Assembly (NCBI RefSeq): GCF_046630445.1
Contig: NC_092341.1
Span: 6,326,001-6,390,000 of the forward strand
DNA: 64,000 nt
From: Rutidosis leptorrhynchoides
Taxonomy: Eukaryota > Streptophyta > Magnoliopsida > Asterales > Asteraceae
Reading direction: 5' to 3'
Positions 44,180 through 57,480 of this stretch are shown piece by piece. A program made the translations under genes and the position numbers. The first letter of the stretch is position 1. Every line of letters begins with the position of its first letter. The notes under the pieces are model-generated. The model searched no databases, was not told the origin of the DNA, and was given only the letters and a program-made list of their open reading frames with translations.

Positions 44180-46799
44180 TACGCTGCCTCATGTTCAGTT
44201 GTTTCTGATTAAATATGTGTTGAAGACTTTTGTGGTCGGTATATATAATACTTTTGACCCCATATAAGTAGTGCCTCCAAGTCTTTAATGCAAAAATAAC
44301 CGCGCCTAATTTCAAATCATGCGTCGTATAATTCTGCTCGTGAATCTTCAATTGTCTAGACGCATAAGCAATTACTTTCGTTCGTTGCATTAATACACAA
44401 CCGAGACCTTGCTTTGAGGCGTCACAATATATCACAAAATCATCATTCCCTTCAGGTAATGACAATATAGGTGCCGTAGTTAACTTTTTCTTCAACAATT
44501 GAAACGCTTTTTCTTGTTCATCCTTTCATTCAAATTTCCTCCCTTTGTGCGTTAATGCAGTCAAGGGTTTTGCTATTTTGAAAAAATCTTGGATGAATCT
44601 CCTGAATAACCACCTAGCCCTAAAAATTGGCGTATGTGTTTCGGAGTTTTCGGGGTTTCCCACTATTCAACGGTTTCAATCTTTGTTGGATCCACCTGAA
44701 TACCTTCTTTGTTTACTATGTGACCGAGGAATTGAACTTCTTCCAACCAAAATGCACACTTTGAAAACTTAGCGTACAATTTTTCCTTTCTTAACAACTC
44801 TAGCATTTTTCTCAAATGTTCTTCATGCTCTTGGTCATTCTTTGAGTAAATAAGTATGTCATCGATGAAAACAATGACAAACTTGTCAAGGTATGGTCCA
44901 CACACTCGGTTCATGAGGTCCATGAACACAGCTGGTGCGTTAGTCAACCCAAACGGCATAACCATAAACTCGTAATGACCATAACGCGTCCTAAAAGAAA
45001 CTTTGGAATATTATCCTCCTTCACCCGCATTTGATGATATCCAGAACGTAAATCGATCTTCGAATAAACAGACGAGCCTTGTAGTTGATCAAATAAGTCG
45101 TCGATTCTCGGTAGTGGGTAGCGATTCTTGATGGTAAGTTTGTTCAACTCTCGGTAGTCGATACACAACCTAAATGTACCATCCTTCTTCTTGAAAAACA
45201 AAACCGGAGCTCCCCACGGTGATGTGCTTGGTCGAATGAAACCACGCTCTAAAAGTTCTTGTAATTGGCCCTGAAGTTCCTTCATTTCGCTGGGTGCGAG
45301 TCAGTATGGAGCACGAGCTATTGGTGCAGCTCCCGGTACAAGGTCTATTTGAAATTCAAGGGATCGGTGTGAAGGTAGTCCCGGTAATTCTTTCGAAAAT
45401 ACATCGAGAAATTCTTTTGCGACGGGAACATCACTGATGTTCTTTTTTTCAGGTTTAACTTCCTCGATGTGTGCTAGAATGACGTAAAAACCTTTTTTTA
45501 TTAGTTTTTGCGCCTTCAAACTACTAATAAGATTTAATTTCGCGTTGTTCTTTTCTCCGTACACCATTAAAGGTTTTCCTTTTTCACGCATAATGCGAAT
45601 CACATTTTTGTAACAAACGACCTCTGCTTTTACCTTTTTCAATCAGTCTATGCCAATTATTACATCAAAACTTCCTAACTCGACTGGTATTAAATCAATT
45701 TTAAACGTTTCATCCCCCAATTTAATTTCTCTCTCCCGACATATATTATCTGCTGAAATTAATTTACCGTTTGCTAATTCGAGTAAAAATTTACTATCCA
45801 AAGGCGTCAATGAGCAACTTAATTTAGCACAAAATTCTCTACTCATATAGCTTCTATCCGCACCCGAATCAAATAAAACATAAGCAGATTTATCGTCAAT
45901 AAGAAACGTACCCGTAACAAGCTCCGGGTCTTCCTGTTCTTCTGCCGCATTAATATTGAAAACTCTTCCACGGCCCTGCCCATTAGTATTCCCCTGATTC
46001 GGGCAATTTCTAATAATGTGGCCCGGTTTTCCACATTTATAACAAACAGCGTTGGTATTACTTGCTCCGACACTATTCATTTCGGCATTACTTGTTCCGA
46101 CATTATTTGTTCCTTTAGTTCTGTTAAACTTTGGTCCGTAGACCTCACACTTTGTCGCGCTATGACCATTTCTTTTACACTTGTTACAAAATGTCGTGCA
46201 AAACCCCTGATGATTTTTTTCACACCTATGACATGGCTGTTTTTAGTTTTTGGTGCCGTTGTTGTTATTGAGGTTGTTGTTGGGGTTGTTATTGTTGTTG
46301 AAACAGTTGTAGTTGTTGTTGTTATTGTTGTTGTTGTTGGGATGTTTGTTGTAGTTATTGTTAGGATTGCGGTTATTGTTGCGGTTGTTGTTGCGGTTGT
46401 TGGGATAGTTGTTGCGATTGTGGTTGTAATTGTTGTTGTTGTTGTTGTACTGGTGACTCTTGTCACCGTTTTCCTCCCATTTCCTCTTGAGTTATTTCGT
46501 GTTGGCTTCTTCGGCCGCCTGCTCTTTAATTCTTCCCTCAATCTGATTTATGAGTTTATGAGCCATTCGACTTGCCTTCTGTATAGAAGCGGGCTCGTGT
46601 GAACTCACATCTTCTTGAATCCTTACTGGTAACCCTTTTACAAATGAGTCAATCTTCTATTCTTCATCTTCGAATGCTCCCGGACACAATAGGCATAACT
46701 CTGTGAATCGTCGTTCATATGTGGTAACGTCGAACCCTTGTGTTCGTAACTCTCTAAGTTCTGCGTTGAGTTTATTGACTTCGTTTCTAGGACGGTACT
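44180..46799 (-). pseudogene. element C gag-pol remnant (gag C-part to RNase H)
   Basis: Family-A polyprotein with multiple lesions. From right: gag, Asn-rich linker, [14 protein letters not shown], protease [14 protein letters not shown] with [13 protein letters not shown] and FIDDILIYS, RNase [14 protein letters not shown], ending at LNMRQR where LTR D begins. Stops or frame changes occur near 46490, 46240, 45643, 45301, 44990 and 44530, so it cannot be translated. The N-terminus of this gag is at 55914-56325 beyond insertion J/I. Integrase and the 3' LTR are absent, lost with the left ends of D and F. Confidence 0.9.
46795..46799. repeat. target-site duplication around insertion J (GTACT)
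   Basis: GTACT here and again at 55909-55913. The gag sequence reads continuously if 46800-55908 and one copy are removed. Confidence 0.85.
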
Positions 46800-47440
46800 C
46801 AAGAAAAACGGTAAATTTCTACACCTAAACACCATTTAATCCGAAATTTGGTGTTCTTGAGCTATTTTTTCCCCAATTTGATTTTGATGCTTTTTAGTGT
46901 AATTAGACTTAAATTGTTTATGTATTATGCTTGTATAACCTAGATTGATGCTGTTTAACATGATTAGAAGCCTTAAACTTCAAATTTTGAATAATCTAGG
47001 GTTTGTGTTCTTGAGCAAATTTGGGGCTTTTTGATATAAACAGGTTATGGCCGATTTTTGTCATGAATTATTGCTAAATTGAGTAGTGTAACATGTCTAG
47101 GTAGTTAAATGATCCAAACTTTGAGCCTAAACATGATTTTGAGAATTAAAGTGGACTTTTTCAAGTCTAAAATTCATGAACTTGATTTTTGAAAGATAAT
47201 GCCATTTGAGACTTGTTTAATTGCTAGTAATGATTATTTTGACATGTTATTTGAGTTGAATGCTTATGAACTTGGCAAACATTTTCGTATATGCTTATTT
47301 GAAAAAGTGTAGATTTGATAAAAATGTGAAAATGAGCTTAAGTTTGATATAAATTGATAATGTCATTGTAATTATTTTGATTGATGATTTTGCTGACACT
47401 AATGCATATTTGGATGCACAAAAATTGTGTTTGATGTGTT

Positions 47441-48793
47441 TTGCAGAATGAAAGGGGTGAATCTTCATCCCAAGCCCGCAATGCTCCTGCTGAGAATTTG
47501 GAACAACAGGAGGTGGATAACTACTACAAGCAGGATATACCTCATCCAGTCATGACCTTTTCCGATATGCACTTGGAAGAACTGAACCCGAACCTGAGAT
47601 TTGACAGACTTTGGATAGATTATCCAAAATATTAACGGGGTTTGCATACTCTTCATTCTAAGGTTGTTGAGGTACCGAGGGTCATAGAATGGGGACCCTT
47701 AGAAGCTGTAGAATTGGCCGGGCCAATTAGGGAATTACTTGTACAGAGGTATGGTAATTCTTCTTTTAATGACTGGGTACATTTATTCACCATACGTAGA
47801 CCTGTATATAAAGTATGGTGTGAAGAATTGTTATGTAGTATAGAGTTGAATGATCGGGTAGCCAGTTTAACCGATCGTTCTTTTATTAGATTTTTGTTAG
47901 GCGGTTCGATGCGCCACATGTCTTTACTGGACATGGCTCAGGCTTTACGTATATATACGCCGGAGGAGTTAGCATCTGCCGATTGTAGAGGATTGATACT
48001 AAACGGTAGAAAGATAGATGAGAATTTTGATACACACGGTGTGTGGAGTCAAATGACAAGCCATCACCGTTTCAAAGGGGGAAATTACTCTTATTTGGAT
48101 ATAGATAGAGCCGAATTAAGAGTGATACATAGGTTTTTAGCTAATTCGATTACACAAAGGGGTAAAAACAAAGAAAATGTAAATGAACAAGATTTGTTTT
48201 ACCATATGTGTATTCGAGACCCACAGAGCGCTGTAAGTATACCATATTGTGTGGGTTATTATTTATCAGCTATGGTTCGGGGGATGCGACCACATAGCAT
48301 AATAGGAGGTGGTATTTTTATTACTTTGATTGGTGAATATCTCGGTGTGGATATAAGTCGGGGGGGATTATTACTAGAAGAGCCGGAACCCCGCGATACT
48401 ATAGGTTTAAATGTATACCATGGTGCGAAAGTTTTGAAGAGGCGAAATAACGCCGCAGTACGATACCATGGTAGACATCCACAGGTGGAGAGAAACCAGC
48501 AGCAAGGTAATGTAGGAGGGGGGAATGAGATGCAAGAAATGCATAGGTTTATAGCTTCTCAGGAATATGAAAATGCTAGACAGAGAGCATTTGAAGATTG
48601 ACAAGTTCATCAGAACCAGATCATGGCTCATTGCCAACATATAGGTAGAAACTATATTCCTACACCGAAACCCATCTTCCCTCCTTGGTCTATAGAGATG
48701 CAGCCACCATATCCTACGTATGACCCTGCCGAAGCATTCTATAGCACTTATGGTTATGCCTGGAACCCCTATTGGTACCAATATCATCCTTAG
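47441..48793 (+). pseudogene. Athila ORF1-like protein (two nonsense codons)
   Basis: About 450 codons in one frame with TAA at 47633-47635 and TGA at 48599-48601 (probably from CGA). Visible segments: MTFSDMHLEELNPNLRFDRL; VVEVPRVIEWGPLEAVELA; FNDWVHLFTIRRPVYKVW; RFLLGGSMRHMSLLDMAQAL; RIYTPEELA; then an aromatic, Pro-rich tail (YPTYDPAEAF; YAWNPYWYQYHP) ending in TAG at 48791-48793. The order (E-x-T-I-R-x-P-x-Y; F-x-L-G-G; LGIY-x-PEE) resembles the ATHILA ORF-1 family of Arabidopsis elements, whose role is unknown. The exact start is uncertain because the frame opens upstream of 47441 without a clear Met. Confidence 0.7.
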
Positions 48794-50922
48794 TTTACTT
48801 ATTATTTTTATTTTGTAATTTGTAATTATTGATACGTTTAATACTTTTGTTAATATTGTAATCATTTTTATAATTGTCTAACTTTTATTCTTAGATTTTA
48901 ATAATTTTTGAATGTGGGGTAATATACCAAACTTCAAAAATATGTATATATGTTTGCAGTTTATCTTATGTACACAACAGGGTAACACAACGCATTTTCA
49001 AAGACTGGCATTAAGTTCAGCAAAAGCAACTAATTTTGACGACAAGATGCAAAATATATGTGAAATAACAACAAGACGGAATGAACAAATGATGTGCACC
49101 ATTTATCATTCAGCAAACAAACGCCAATATATTTGGAAACTTTGGTAAAATTTAATCATTTTCACACTAATCACCCTCAATAATTTAAATTGTTACTGAT
49201 TTCTTGCAAATGAGGGCATTGCAAGATCTTAAGTGTGGGAAGGGGTTAAATTCTTTCGGATTTTAAAATTTTTATCTTAAACTTAAATTCTTTCGGATTT
49301 TAAAATTTTTATCTTAAACACTTGGTTACCATTAAAAAAACTAGTAAAGCAGTAGTTGTATTAGAATCTAGTGCTCTCTGATAATAAAGAACAGCCCTAG
49401 TCTTATATACTAACTACCCAATTCTAGTAAAAATTTTTTTTAAAAAAAAAAAAAAAAAAAATTTCAATTAAATGAACTCAAAATCATGTTATACATATTT
49501 ATGAACGATAAAACTAGGTTTTAACACCGAAATTATTGTTACCTCGGAAAGGACATAAATTGAGAAACAAACTAAAATGTTAAAATTCATTTAAAATGGA
49601 ATAGAGGACGATAAAAAGGAAAATAAAAAGCCAAGTGTGGGAAAATTTACCAAGTTATTTTAAACATATGTCACATATATCTGTAACAAATAACTGAAAA
49701 TACTTTTGCAATGGACTAAACTAAACTGTTTTACCCGATGAAAGAAAAGAAGAGATGGATCTACATGATGAATCAATTCCATCATTAAAAGGAAGTAAAG
49801 TCTTCCGAAAAAGAAACGCGCTTCTTGATTTAGGTCATGAAGTTGTCGTCCAGACCAGCTGTAGGTTGACGAAAAATCTAGAAAAGTCATCACTAAAATT
49901 AGCAGGAAATCCACGGACCTCAGCATTAAACAGGGTCGCCAAGTGGTCAGATTTATCCTAACCATGAGAAGGATTTATCTCATACAATGGGGGGGCACCA
50001 TGCAAATTAGCTGGATAAGACTAATGAATCAGATCCCCAGAAAGGATAATCTCCTTAAAGATTAAAAATCAGCTTTTAAGACTGATATTACTCAATCCTA
50101 GAGATTGACCTTAAAGATTGAGAATTCAAACTCATGGAATTCAATGATATCTAAACTCGAGCTTAAACGAGAAAATATTTTGATCAAAATTACAAACCGA
50201 TTTGTTTTCTGAAAATCCTATTTTCAATGCGTTCATTACCATTGAACGTAAAATCCTAGGAATTCACCTGGAATTCATTAGGTCACCTGAACCAAATCGG
50301 GTGTCAACCGTAAGAACGGTGGTTGCATAGTGGTCAAAGACAGGACCTTGTGCCAGACCGAAAAAATTATAAGGGTGTGCTTTACTATTGCTCCTACCAA
50401 GGATAGTAATTGCGTCCGACACGTTATAGACCATAATTAAAAGCATGTCAGGGGACATTGCCTTAACAGTTGCTTGTTCAACGCTTTCCTTTACAACCGG
50501 ACGGTAGTTTACCGAAAGGTAATATACGGGACAAGTAAACTGGACGTGTTGCTTTCCAAATACAAGGTTAGCAAGTGGGTGACACAAAACAGCAAGTTTT
50601 GAGCTAAAATTTTCAAATCTAAAACCCACCAAACCCACAAAAATATTTTGCAAACACCGGTAAAGGGTTATCCCGGAAAACTTATCTAGGGTAAAAACTA
50701 GATTTAATTTTCAAAAGATCAAATGTTTTCATAAAGATCCAATTTCCTTAATGGATCTAAATTTTTATAGTCATGTGGGACTGTAAACCATATCGTTACT
50801 ACCATTGTTTATACCGCCGTATAGAAATCACTGATGTACAAAGTGTGAAGAATAAAGAAGTGATTCTAGTATTTCAAGACGATATTGCTTGAGGACAAGC
50901 AACGCTCAAGTGTGGGAATATT
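48794..50922 (+). other. non-coding 3' region of element I with repeated PPT-like motifs
   Basis: No long frame. AAGTGTGGGAA-type purine tracts occur three times (about 49230, 49628 and 50908-50922), the last directly before the LTR. A 38-bp tandem duplication containing AAATTCTTTCGGATTTTAAA lies at 49249-49320, and a T/A homopolymer at 49434-49461. Confidence 0.65.
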
Positions 50923-52912
50923 TGATAATGCTAAAAACGAACATATATTTCATAGCATTATTCCTCAAGAAAGACAAGCTTTTAGTTGCAATTGTTCTAT
51001 TTACAAGAGATATTCGTTTAAATAATAAAAGGTGAAGACAAAAGACAGATTCGACGAATTGAAGACGCAAACGACCAAAAAGCTCAAAAGTACAAAAGAC
51101 AATAAAAAAGGTTCCAATTATTGATAAGAAACGTCTCGAAATCACAAGAGTACAAGATTCAAAACGCAAAGTACAAAATATAAAATTGTATGCAAGGACG
51201 TTCGAAAATCCGGAACCGGGACCAGAGTCAACTCTTAACGCTCGACGCAACGGACTAAAAATTACAAGTTAACTATGTATATAAATATAATATAATATAT
51301 AATTAATTATATTAATTATATATATATTATATATATAATAAAAACCGTCGGCAGAGAAAGACTCCATGATGTGAGCTGGAATTTCAAACTCCGCGACTCG
51401 CGGAGTTTGAAGGCAAAATTCACCGCGAGTCGCGGAGCCCCAAAAATCAAAAATCCCTATAAAGCAAACCGAATTCTGATCAAAATTTCATATCTTTTTC
51501 TTCTCTTATCATACGTAAAATTTATATATATATATATATATATAATTTATATTTTAATTTTAATTATAATTATAATAATAAGGGTATGTTAGCGAATGTT
51601 GTAAGGGTGTAAGTCGAAATTCTGTCCGTGTAACGCTACGCTATTTTTAATCATTGTAAGTTATGTTCAACCTTTTTACATTAATGTCTCGTAGCTAAGT
51701 TATTATTATGCTTATTTAAAACGAAGTAATCATGATGTTGGGCTAATTACTAAAATTGGGTAATTGGGCTTTGTACCATAATTGGGGTTTGGACAAAAGA
51801 ACGACACTTGTGGAAATTAGACTATGGGCTATTAATGGGCTTTATATTTGTTTAACTAAATGATAGTTTGTTAATGTTAATATAAAGATTTACAATTGGG
51901 CGTCCCTATAAATTACCATATACACTCGATCGGACACGATGGGCGGGGTATTTATATGTACGAATAATCGTTCATTTAACCGGACACGGGAATGGATTAA
52001 TAGCCACTAGAATAATTAAAACAGGGGTGAAATTACATTCTAGGGTAATTGGTGTAATTGTTAACAAAGTAGTAAAACCTTGGTTTACACACAGTCGATA
52101 ACCTGGTGTATTCATTAAACAAAGTATTAAAACCTTGTTACAATTCGAATCCCCAATTAGTTGGAATATTTAACTTCGGGTATAAGAATAATTTGATGAG
52201 GACACTCGCACTTTATATTTATGACTGATGGACTGTTATGGACAAAAACCAGACAAACATATTAAATAATCCAGGACAAAGGACAATTAACCCATGGGCA
52301 TAAAACTAAAATCAACACGTCAAACATCATGATTACGGAAGTTTAAATAAGCATAATTCTTTTATTTCATATTTAATTTCCTTTATTTTATATTTAATTG
52401 CACTTCTAATTATCGCACTTTTATTTATTGTTATTTAATCGCACTTTTAATTATCGTACTTTTTAATTATCGTAAGTTTATTTTATCGCACTTTTATTAT
52501 TCGCAATTTCATTATCGTTATTTACTTTACGCTTTAATTTAAGTCTTGTATTTATTTTATATTTTACATTAGGTTTTAACTGCGACTAAAGTCTTAAAAT
52601 CGACAAACCGGTCATTAAACGGTAAAAACCCCCCTTTATAATAATAATATTACTTATATATATATTTGTATTTTTAATAAAAGTAAACTAATATAGCGTT
52701 GAGCTTTGTTTAAAGATTTCCCTGTGGAACGAACCGGACTTACTAAAAACTACACTACTGTACGATTAGGTACACTGCCTATAAGTGTTGTAGCAAGGTT
52801 TAAGTATATCCATTCTATAAATAAATAAATATCTTGTGTAAAATTGTATCGTATTTAATAGTATTTCCTGCTAAAATTAATAACTATTTTATATACACCT
52901 CGCATAACATCA
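50923..52912 (+). repeat. element I 3' LTR (same family as solo LTR E)
   Basis: 1990 bp, TGATAATGC to ATAACATCA. It carries AAACTCCGCG-ACT-CGCGGAGTTT (51386-51408) and CCGCG-AGT-CGCGG (51423-51435). Confidence 0.9.
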
Positions 52913-55908
52913 TATATTAACAATGAACTACATATGTAAAAACAAGACTACTAACTTAATGATTTTTAAACGAGACATATATGTAACGATTATCGTTGTA
53001 AAGACATTTAATGTATATATATCATATTAAGAGATATTCATACATGATAATATCATGATAATATAATAATTTAAAATCTCATTTGATATTATAAACATTG
53101 GGTTAACAATATTTAACAAGATCGTTAACCTAAAGGTTTCAAAACAACACTTACATGTAACGACTAACGATGACTTAACGACTCAGTTAAAATGTATATA
53201 CATGTAGTGTTTTAATATGTATTTATACACTTTTGAAAGACTTCAATACACTTATCAAAATACTTCTACTTAACAAAAATGCTTACAATTACATCCTCGT
53301 TCAGTTTCATCAACAATTCTACTCGTATGCACCCGTATTCGTACTCGTACAATACACAGCTTTTAGATGTATGTACTATTAGTATATACACTCCAATGAT
53401 CAGCTCTTAGCAGCCCATGTGAGTCACCTAACACATGTGGGAACCATCATTTGGCAACTAGCATGAAATATCTCATAAAATTACAAAAATATGAGTAATC
53501 ATTCATGACTTATTTACATGAAAACAAAATTACATATCCTTTATATCTAATCCATACACCAACGACCAAAAACACCTACAAATACTTTCATTCTTCAATT
53601 TTCTTCATCTAATTGATCTCTCTCAAGTTCTATCTTCAAGTTCTAAGTGTTCTTCATATATTCTACAAGTTCTAGTTACATAAAATCAAGAATACTTTCA
53701 AGTTTGCTAGCTCACTTCCAATCTTGTAAGGTGATCATCCAACCTCAAGAAATCTTTGTTTCTTACAGTAGGTTATCATTCTAATACAAGGTAATAATCA
53801 TATTCAAACTTTGGTTCAATTTCTATAACTATAACAATCTTATTTCAAGTGATGATCTTACTTGAACTTGTTTTCGTGTCATGATTCTGCTTCAAGAACT
53901 TCGAGCCATCCAAGGATCCGTTGAAGCTAGATCTATTTTTCTCTTTTCCAGTAGGTTTATCCAAGGAACTTAAGGTAGTAATGATGTTCATAACATCATT
54001 CGATTCATACATATAAAGCTATCTTATTCGAAGGTTTAAACTTGTAATCACTAGAACATAGTTTAGTTAATTCTAAACTTGTTCGCAAACAAAAGTTAAT
54101 CCTTCTAACTTGACTTTTAAAATCAACTAAACACATGTTCTATATCTATATGATATGCTAACTTAATGATTTAAAACCTGGAAACACGAAAAACACCGTA
54201 AAACCGAATTTACGCCGTCGTAGTAACACCGCGGGCTGTTTTGGGTTAGTTAATTAAAAACTATGATAAACTTTGATTTAAAAGTTGTTATTCTAAGAAA
54301 ATGATTTTTATTATGAACATGAAACTATACCCAAAAATTATGGTTAAACTCAAAGTGGAAGTATGTTTTCTAAAATGGTCATCTAGACGTCGTTCTTTCG
54401 ACTGAAATGACTACCTTTACAAAAACGACTTGTAACTTATTTTTCCGACTATAAACCTATAATTTTTCTGTTTAGATTCATAAAATATAGTTCAATATGA
54501 AACCATAGCAATTTGATTCACTCAAAACGTATTTAAAATGAAGAAGTTATGGGTAAAACAAGATTGGATAATTTTTCTCATTTTAGCTACGTGAAAATTG
54601 GTAACAAATCTATTCCAACCATAACTTAATCAACTTGTATTCTATATTATGTAATCTTGAGATACCATAGACACGTATACAATATTTCGACCTATCATTT
54701 CGACACATCTATATATATTTCGGAACAACCATAGACACTCTATATGTGAATGTTGGAGTTAGCTATACAGGGTTGAGGTTGATTCCAAAATATATATAGT
54801 TTGAGTTGTGATCAATACTGAGATACGTATACACTGGGTCGTGGATTGATTCAAGATAATATTTATCGATTTATTTCTGTACATCTAACTGTGGACAACT
54901 AGTTGTAGGTTACTAACGAGGACAGCTGACTTAATAAACTTAAAACATCAAAATATATTAAAAGTATTGTAAATATATTTTGAACATACTTTGATATATA
55001 TGTATATATTGTTATAGGTTCGTGAATTAACCAGTGGCCAAGTCTTACTTCCCGACGAAGTAAAAATCTGTGAAAGTGAGTTATAATCCCACTTTTAAAA
55101 TCTAATATTTTTGGGATGAGAATGCATGCAGGTTTTATAAATGATTTACAAAATAGACACAAGTACGTGAAACTGCATTCTATGGTTGAATTATTGAAAT
55201 CGAATATGCCCCTTTTTATTAAGTCTGGTAATCTAAGAATTAGGGAACAGACACCCTAATTGACGCGAATCCTAAAGATAGATCTATTGGGCCTAACAAA
55301 CCCCATCCAAAGTACCGGATGCTTTAGTACTTCGAAATTTATATCATATCCGAAGGGTGTCCCGGAATGATGGGGATATTCTTATATATGCATCTTGTTA
55401 ATGTCGGTTACCAGGTGTTCACCATATGAATGATTTTTATCTCTATGTATGGGATGTGTATTGAAATATGAAATCTTGTGGTCTATTATTATGATTTGAT
55501 ATATATAGGTTAAACCTATAACTCACCAACATTTTTGTTGACGTTTTAAGCATGTTTATTCTCAGGTGATTATTAAGAGCTTCCGCTGTCGCATACTTAA
55601 ATAAGGACGAGATTTGGAGTCCATGCTTGTATGATATTGTGTAAAAACTGCATTCAAGAAACTTATTTTGTTGTAACATATTTGTATTGTAAACCATTAT
55701 GTAATGGTCGTGTGTAAACAGGATATTTTAGATTATCATTATTTGATAATCTACGTAAAGCTTTTTAAACCTTTATTGATGAAATAAAGGTTATGGTTTG
55801 TTTTAAAATGAATGCAGTCTTTGAAAAACGTCTCATATAGAGGTCAAAATCTCGCAACGAAATCAATTAATATGGAACGTTTTTAATCAATAAGAACGGG
55901 ACATTTCA
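52913..55908 (+). repeat. LTR J: family-A LTR in plus orientation, left end missing
   Basis: About 3.0 kb, reverse-complementary to the LTRs at 4851 and 58292, ending GGGACATTTCA followed by TSD GTACT. The first about 430 bp is absent. It has no internal region of its own attached, so it was probably a solo LTR. Confidence 0.88.
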
Positions 55909-55913
55909 GTACT

Positions 55914-56325
55914 GCTCGTTCATCAATTGCTTGAATGCCGACCACGGTAGTGCGTAAGCAGCATTTTGTCCTACCTTTTCAAAATAGGTGTTCCACCGCG
56001 TTAACGTAGTACCTGTGAAGGTATGCGTAGTGTACTTAACTTTGTCCTCTTCAGTACACTTACTTATGGCAAACACCAATTCGACTTTCTCAGTCCACCG
56101 TTTCAATCCAATTGGTCCTTCAGTTCCATCAAATTCCAAAGGTTTGCAGGCAGTGAATTCTTTGTAGGAGCATCCTACATGATTTCTTGAACCGTTAGCT
56201 GCATTGCTAGATTCAGAGTTATTGTTGGTATGTAGCGCAGCCTGTACTGCGGCTATGTTTGCAGCAAGAAAGGTACAAAATTCCTCTTCGCTCATATTCA
56301 TGATGTGTCGAGTAGTCGGTGCCAT
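55914..56325 (-). pseudogene. element C gag N-terminal part
   Basis: From MAPTTRHIMNMSEEEF (56325) through [20 protein letters not shown], interrupted at the GTACT duplication by J/I. It continues at 46799. Confidence 0.9.
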
Positions 56326-56648
56326 TTCCTTCAAAATAGCCAACTGAATCGAGTTAATCATACAGAATATTAAGAGTAGTCAATAGTATTTCGTAGCATA
56401 ATATGAACTCATTTATAAAAGCTTTTTCTTCATATTAGCGTTTTATAAGTTTAAATTCGGGTGCTACCTACCCATTAAGTTCATACTTAGTAGCTAATAT
56501 ACAATTCAACTACTACAATTCCATATAAAAAACTTATTATAATAATATATCACATACAAATATTCTTCAAACTTACAACTTCGCTATATTACATATAACA
56601 TGAAATATAGTACACTATGATACATGACAGTTTTGAAGATAAATCTAG

Positions 56649-57341
56649 TTAATACGCAAGTTGTTCAGCAAAGGAAATAAAGACACGTAATTCATAAGTC
56701 CAGAAACAAGTCATGCATTCTGGTTTTACTAAGATGACTTCCCATCCTTGGTCTTGTGGAAAATAACCGTTATGACCATTGGCTAGGCAGCATGTTGTAA
56801 TGTCGTCAAAAGGATGAGGGTTTCGTAATGTCCAACAGCCCCGTAATAATCTAAAAACCTTGTTTCTCACCCCAACTACTGAATCCGTCACTTGTGGGAA
56901 GGTTTTATTTAAAAGTTGTAATCCGATGTTCTTTTTCTCACTTTGGTAAGAAGCGAATATCACTAACCCGTAAGCATAACATGCTTCTTTATGTTGCATG
57001 TTAGAAGCTCTTTCTAATTCACGAAATCCTATGTTGGGATATGTTGAGTCAAAATAGGTTCTTAACCCGTAGCGTAAAATTGCATTTGGGTTCCCCGCAT
57101 TTAATGCTTTAAAGAAAACACGGCGTAACTTACGGTCTCCCCAATGTGAAATACCCCACCTATCAAAGGAAAGCCTTTTATAAACTAAGGCATTTCTGGA
57201 AAGTCTTTCAAATGTTTGACAAGTTAATTTCGCCATAACTAAATGTGCTGATGAATTATGACCGACTCTAGACAAGATTTCCTCAATCATATCCTCTGGT
57301 AGGTTTTCTAAAATATTCTGTTGTCTACCCTTAACGTCCAT
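56649..57341 (-). CDS. retroelement-borne F-box protein, copy C (full length)
   Basis: 231 residues from MDVKGRQQNI. It differs from copy D at only about ten positions (for example LEN for LED, VGH for VGQ) and from copy A at roughly one in five. The F-box (LPEDMIEEILSRVG, CQTFERLSRN), Sel1-like middle and C-terminal ECMTCFWTYELRVF are all intact. The reading frame is open although the pol of the same element has many stops. It sits between the acidic ORF (57481-58083) and gag (56325) in the same sense. It could act as an SCF substrate receptor; what it binds is unknown. Confidence 0.85.
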   Translation of the reverse strand: MDVKGRQQNILENLPEDMIEEILSRVGHNSSAHLVMAKLTCQTFERLSRNALVYKRLSFDRWGISHWGDRKLRRVFFKALNAGNPNAILRYGLRTYFDSTYPNIGFRELERASNMQHKEACYAYGLVIFASYQSEKKNIGLQLLNKTFPQVTDSVVGVRNKVFRLLRGCWTLRNPHPFDDITTCCLANGHNGYFPQDQGWEVILVKPECMTCFWTYELRVFISFAEQLAY

Positions 57342-57480
57342 TTTGTTTTTATACTGTAAAATAGACAAGGATTAGATTCGTAAAAGATAATTAACAAACA
57401 ATACAAGCATTTTTACATAGAACATAAAAGTACAAGCACACTACAATACATATAATATACAACATGATTACAACCCTCTA

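Larger units (their letters stand above)
46800..52912 (+). mobile_element. element I: Athila-type retrotransposon, 5'-truncated
   Basis: Plus-strand 3' part of an Athila-like Ty3/gypsy element: about 640 bp of leader or intron-like AT-rich DNA, an ORF (47441-48793), about 2.1 kb of non-coding DNA with polypurine-like tracts, and the 3' LTR (50923-52912). No RT or integrase is present. It is inserted in LTR J; the left part of both I and J is missing. Confidence 0.8.

Noticed and set aside
47642..48601. Host gene of the plant-mobile-domain type
   Set aside because: The frame lies upstream of a PPT and a 1990-bp LTR of the same sense and resembles ATHILA ORF-1, so a retroelement origin is simpler.
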